64,000 bases of DNA from Nymphaea colorata (Eukaryota; Streptophyta; Magnoliopsida; Nymphaeales; Nymphaeaceae). The stretch covers positions 23,993,300-24,057,299 of the forward strand of contig NC_045142.1 in NCBI RefSeq assembly GCF_008831285.2, written 5' to 3'. The translations under genes and the position numbers were made by a program. This document shows positions 59,501 through 64,000 of the stretch, piece after piece. Positions within the stretch are counted from its first letter, which is position 1, and every line of letters starts with the position of its first letter. The notes under the pieces were generated by a model that saw only the letters and a list, made by a program, of their open reading frames with translations, was not told the origin of the DNA and ran no database searches.

Positions 59501-60908
59501 TACCTCTGTTTTTGTTATATAATAGAATGTGATTTACCCTATGGATTTGTAATTTTCTGTATCTATAGAAACTGTGAAGAAAATTACCCGGTTTTCTGAA
59601 TCTTGTTATGTTTATTCCATTCATTAGAGGCTGCTTTAAATTTGACAAATATGTATCTCCATATTTAATCGGAAAGGCTTAACTGACCTTAAACTGACCC
59701 GAATTTTCTTTCAAAGTAAACTAATTCTTGGTGCCCTTGTTTGATTTATGGCCAGTTGGTTTGGTGAATGATTGTACTTTTCTTCTTTCTGATAAAATAG
59801 CATTTGCATCCAGAATTACAGAAATATGTTCTACATTGGTCGCTAATATGTTTGTCCCTTTTTCCATGTAATGAACCAAACCGGTACGTTTTTATGTATA
59901 CCCGTTTGTCAGTGGTACTAGCTTGCATAACTTTCACAACATAAATCTGCATGTTAGAGATCAACGCTGGTCAGGGGCTAAATTTGAAATGATTTATCCA
60001 ACTTGTAATTTATTTGATGCACCTATATCAACCTTTTTCTTCAACGTATGAAAAAGAATAAGTCAATGATTACATTGATTTCTAAAATTTAAAATCATGA
60101 CTGGCTAGAAGTCTAGAAGTTACAGCAATAGACAACTACCAGTATGAAACTTGAGCTGTTGCTGGTGGTACTCAATCAACATCAAGCTTCCCGCAGTTCG
60201 TCTTGGGATTTGGCTTCAGTATCAGAGCTATTCCTTCTATATACTTCTTGGTTACTGGTTCAAGATATCCTCTGAAAGTCGATAAATTTATTCTTATCCT
60301 TGGTTAAGCATCGCTTGAATTTAACTGTACTGCACTTCCCTATTGCAAAGCATGTCCAGACATTGAGTTTATATGCTGATCTCAAGATGTGCATCTTTTC
60401 TCCCTAGGTTTTGTGGAGGAAGACAGCCCATACTCAACAAATGGTCAAAAAGGCACATATTATTTTGAATTCTCAAGGCCCCTAAGAACGATGGACCATC
60501 TTCAACAGGCAAGTTCTATGCATGAAGTGTGTGCGTGTGTGTGAACCAACCAACAAGAGTAGGATGTTATGTGCTTATCATGTGATATTGCAATGAGGAC
60601 TGCAGGACGCACAATTCACAATGGGTCAGACATCAAACTTCGCAGTTGCATTCTGGTATCCCATGGACGGGAAACCATGGAGTGGATCCCAACACTATTC
60701 CGCTAATTGTAACTGGATGCCACTTGATATTGCCCAACCATCTACTAGCTCCGCTACAAGACTCTCGTCAGGTCACTCTAACTCGGAAGATGCAGTGAAC
60801 ATCTTTGCCATTCTCTTGTCGGTGGCAGCATTCTGCATTTCTGTTTTTATGGCATATTGGATTAAGAGGTCTAAGGCTGTTCCGTTCACACCAATCGACC
60901 ATCTTTAG
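56246..60908 (+). CDS. Secreted/membrane EB_dh (haem-binding, DOMON-like) domain protein
   Basis: Eight exons (56246-56542, 56776-56843, 58300-58366, 58537-58691, 58784-58866, 59257-59325, 60408-60508, 60606-60908) give 380 aa in one frame. A signal peptide covers about residues 1-33, its core made of Met/Val runs ending RVEGH. Next is the domain I recognise as EB_dh (cytochrome c-552/DMSO-reductase-like haem-binding): HADDWNDVDGFSFPLLPALD, AVHDGRDVFFMLQVNGDYAY, GGCEDMPGTC...CRGHEVDIMHF, FGHLVDLYSWNPHCRYLDG and QNDWKGAWWHDSF. A helix at about 346-366 (FAILLSVAAFCISVFMAYW) and a basic tail would anchor it as a type I protein. The plant role is unknown; secretory location and haem binding are inferred. 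The last intron needs a GC donor (CAG/GCAAGT). The start at 56246 is the first ATG in frame; Met-7, -13 or -17 are possible. Confidence 0.88.
56550..56590 (+). repeat. GA microsatellite at the start of EB_dh intron 1
   Basis: A (GA)n run begins 15 nt after the GT donor of exon 1. Confidence 0.8.
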
Positions 60909-60951
<43 letters not shown>

Positions 60952-60957
60952 TCTCTG
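60909..60957 (+). repeat. C9-(TC)n tract directly after the EB_dh stop codon
   Basis: The stop TAG is followed by a C run and then CT repeats, so the 3' UTR begins in a polypyrimidine microsatellite. It is likely length-polymorphic. Confidence 0.85.
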
Positions 60958-60959
60958 TT

Positions 60960-62260
60960 GTAACTTACAAATTTGAGATATACGATTTGAAGTGACATTT
61001 ATTTGGATTCATTTAGCTGGATTAAGCATGAGAGAATCTTCTACTACAAATACCTCTTAGTCACATTTTTGCGTGAAAATTCAGATTGATGCTTGATAAA
61101 GCTGGAAATGTTAAAATATCAGGAGCTGTTCTTTCAACAATATCTGAAGTCTACCGTCTGTTACTGTCGTGAAAAGTCGGTCTCATCCACTTCAGGATTG
61201 TTTTGTTCCCTGACAGAGTGTACACAGGAAGCAGTGGGTTTTGCAACTGATTATCCTTGTGCTTGGTAACAAGTATCCAGACAGACAGAATTCTATTCCA
61301 ACAAAAAATCTTGTGTTTGATAGAAGATTGAATTTCTATACAATAAGGGCGACCATCCCCCAAAATCAAATGCAATTTACCGAACAATTTTCGCCAAGCA
61401 ATTGAATCATATGGTACATATATTCAGATCAAGATGGATGGAATGCCATAAGGTCAGATCACGTTGAGACCATGGGTTACAGTAGTTCTTTCAGACTGCT
61501 GGACTCATCTTTTGCTTCCCCTCATTGTTATGGTACAGACAAGGTGGATCACCCTGCATACTGGTTCTGTTGCCACATGCTCATTGGCAAAGAGAGTGCC
61601 GAAGTCTGCAATGGTGTGTAAGCATCACAAAGTGCCACTATGATACACTCCTGAAAAAGAAGCCGGCAAATGTGTGAAGTTATTTCCTATGGCAGCCTTT
61701 CAAGTAGTTCTGTAAATGTTGAAGAAAAAAAATCACTGCAGAGTATAAACATTTTCATCCTACGTTGAACCAATCTTTCTACTGTAGAATATATCTTCAA
61801 CCGATTAACAATTAATCATCACCTGATTCATCTAAAGAGAAAGCAACCAGAGTGATAAAGTCTTGCAGTCCATACATATGGACTGTTCACATGGTTGTGG
61901 AAACATGAACTTGTAAACAAAAACAAAGAAAAGATAGCTTAAACTAATGATATTTTCCAGTTGTAGAAGAAAATAGCAACTTAGGATGGTATTCACTGTC
62001 GACAGAACTAGTAGGTGAAGAAATTAATGATATGAGAATCAACACATGAAGCATTTTAATGAGAACTTATAAATCACCAACAGGCAGCATAGGTGAAAAT
62101 TAACAGGAAGTTACAAGGAGGAAAAACATTGACAGCACATGTAATCTTTAAAGTGCATCTCCATAATGAAGAGAGTTTTTACTCGATGAGGAGCATTTCG
62201 ATGAGAAATAAAAGACAAGTATATGCAAGCAGCAGAAAATAGAAACTAGAAAGTGGACTT
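60960..62260. other. Convergent intergenic region between the EB_dh and ferroportin genes
   Basis: It should hold both 3' UTRs. No exon-like segment or clear repeat was found. Confidence 0.55.
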
Positions 62261-62266
62261 ACAAGT

Positions 62267-63152
62267 TCAAAATTGAGGATCAAAAGAGAAAATCTTTTTC
62301 TGCTCATCTGTTGGGTTCATTAGCCATGTGCAGAACATCCATGCTGCACCAACAACTGACGAAAGAGAGAGCATTGCAAGAAGACCAAAATGAGAGACGT
62401 CATTTGCTATTATCACCAAGCCCAACATCATAAGCTCTGCAAGGCTTTGCATGGAGACCTCAGTAGTGCCGATCAAATTAGCTTTAGATGCTGGTATTCC
62501 TGTTTGAAGTATTTGGGCCCCAACTACATCATATGACATATGCCCTAATCTTGAGATCACCTGCCAAACAAAATGAAAACTATAAACATTAAAGTAGAAC
62601 CACAAAAAATGGATTTAAACGGGTCTGCTATCTGCCAAAATCTCTCAGGCTTTGATTTCCTTCAAGAAGCTTATTGATAATAAACCTGAGAAAGCCTCAT
62701 CTTCTTACATTGATAGTGATTTGAGCCCAAACAAGCAACCTAGTTTTAGCGCCAAATCGAGAAAGCTGGGCCGAAACAAAAAATACCGAACAATAAAATT
62801 AGATGCTTTTTCTTACAATCAAGCAGAGGAAGAACAGCATGGGAGTTTGACGTGAAAGAGAACCACTCCAGTATACAGCGACGGCAACAGTAAGAAGTGC
62901 AGCTTGGAAAAGCAGACCTGCTGCACCTGCCTGGTATGTTCAAAGTAATAATGCATTTCAGAATTGCCAATAAATCTTTTCATTGACAAGAAAAGAAACC
63001 AATATCTACGGATGTGGTAGACTACAGAAGTTGGTCAACTCAAACCTTTAGAATGCCAAGGCGCTTCACCAGGCCTGCAGATAAAAAGGTTGCAGTAACG
63101 CCCATGAATGAACACAATCCACTGAATCCACCTATTATAGATGGATTCAAAC
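62267..63152 (-). CDS. IREG3: Plastid-type ferroportin (IREG3/MAR1), 3' part
   Basis: The three last exons, 63046-63152, 62817-62930 and 62267-62560, join in frame for about 170 residues and end FSFDPQF. Landmarks are [49 protein letters not shown] and the long conserved [20 protein letters not shown]. These are hydrophobic helices of an MFS-type ferroportin; the [11 protein letters not shown] stretch fits the chloroplast-envelope IREG3/FPN3/MAR1 branch rather than the plasma-membrane or vacuolar IREG1/2 branch. The family exports ferrous iron or related metals. The first listed exon begins with two bases of a glycine codon, so more exons lie upstream; none could be placed in 63153-64000, and most of the gene is off the right edge. 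Confidence 0.88.
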
Positions 63153-64000
63153 CTGTGGAAAATCATGGAGGAATCAAATAGATTGATCATGAATCAGGAC
63201 TAGATGGCATTATTGCCATGAACTGGCCAACACCAAGATATTAAAAAGATAACAAGATAAACACCGAGCGTTTATTTAAGTAGAAAGAATGTTTCAACAA
63301 AAAGGAATAAAAAAACACTAGAAAGTGCAGACTTGATTGCAGAAGCAATTAGTTCCTTGCAATTGGAACCAGAAGATCAACTCAGAAAAAAATGGGTCAA
63401 GCATTTAAGCTATAGTTTATAATAAATGTTTACAGGCAACATCAGAGAAGGCTTTATGACCAAATTGTGCATATTTACCAAAAGTTTAATTCATCATATT
63501 TTATTATTTTCTAAAGCAAAACTAGTTTAGTTAAAGTTTTCAAGGAAGTACAGAATTTTGGAACATGGAAAAATAAATATCTGGAACCACAAAGAGTATG
63601 GACAAGTTTAAACATGGCATTCTAGTACTTACTGGTTGACATCATAGTGTTGAAGTTCTCCCGGGAAAGAAAGCCAGCTCAATCACATGGTGTAGATACA
63701 GAACATTTGTTGAAAATTTTGAGTTTAAGGCCATAGCTACATATATTCCCACAGCTCAAAGTTTTTAATTCCATAAGACATCTCTTTCTCTCTCTGTGAG
63801 CAATACATCATCCCATTCTTGTCTTCCAGAAGCTTGGCACAAATTAATGAAGATTTGGAATTTGGATCCTTCCTCTGTTTTTCATATAGGGACAGAGTGG
63901 ACAGAACTGCTTATCAGGTCAGGTACTATGTCCATGCATTAACCTTTTTGAATCCCGCATAAACAGATAAATGAACAAAACGTATAGATGTGGGACTAGC
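63153..64000 (-). other. Intron or unplaced 5' part of the ferroportin gene at the window edge
   Basis: On the minus strand a donor-like ACCAGTAAGTAC (about 63629-63640) follows a short open run, but neither frame matches what the family has before GLNPS, so no exon is called. Confidence 0.4.

Noticed and set aside
1-64000. CRISPR array, prophage, operon or organellar insertion
   Set aside because: All genes are intron-containing plant nuclear genes; no regular spacer-repeat array, phage gene or long plastid or mitochondrial tract was seen.

Overview
The window is nuclear DNA of a flowering plant. Coding exons are short and separated by long AT-rich introns, and every gene I recognise belongs to a land-plant family: a chloroplast-targeted DWARF27-like isomerase, a P-class PPR protein, a TPD1-like secreted peptide, a plastid-type ferroportin and the RH24 DEAD-box helicase. 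The intergenic space is full of MITEs, SINEs and microsatellites. I cannot assign a species or order from sequence alone.

Layout. (1) 2.0-15.6 kb, minus: a 13-kb, many-exon gene for a multi-OB-fold nucleic-acid-binding protein. Eleven exons were placed, one or more central exons are missing, and an E2F-type site abuts its TATA box. (2) 18.7-23.0 kb, plus: DEAD-box RNA helicase RH24 (DDX42 type), complete, 5 exons, 773 aa. (3) 24.95-29.85 kb, minus: D27-like carotenoid isomerase, complete, 8 exons, 276 aa, with a transit peptide. (4) 31.5-35.3 kb, plus: mitochondrial-type PPR protein, 2 exons, 491 aa. (5) 36.7-39.7 kb, plus: plant-specific DUF7787-like protein, 3 exons including a 42-nt exon, 192 aa. 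(6) 45.9-46.6 kb, plus: TPD1-like secreted cysteine-rich protein, 3 exons, 151 aa. (7) 56.2-60.9 kb, plus: secreted or membrane-anchored EB_dh (haem-binding, DOMON-like) protein, 8 exons, 380 aa. (8) 62.3 kb to the right edge, minus: 3' part of a plastid ferroportin (IREG3/MAR1 type). RH24 and the D27-like gene converge, the D27-like and PPR genes diverge, and the EB_dh and ferroportin genes converge. The genes do not form a pathway; this is ordinary linear plant gene order.

The stretches at 0.4-1.8, 15.9-18.3, 30-31, 36-38.8, 39.8-45.6 and 47-56 kb are transposon-derived. They hold a SINE with a perfect 13-bp target-site duplication plus two diverged relatives within 1 kb, elements lying between TA microsatellites, several small inverted-repeat elements, and three families built of reiterated short words. 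The most unusual gene-level signal is that four of about 34 introns I could resolve need a GC donor instead of GT. I found no evidence of a new enzyme system, CRISPR array, virus or operon.

Gene models were built by reading exons and splice sites by eye. In-frame joins and exon lengths were checked arithmetically, but no transcript or database evidence was available.
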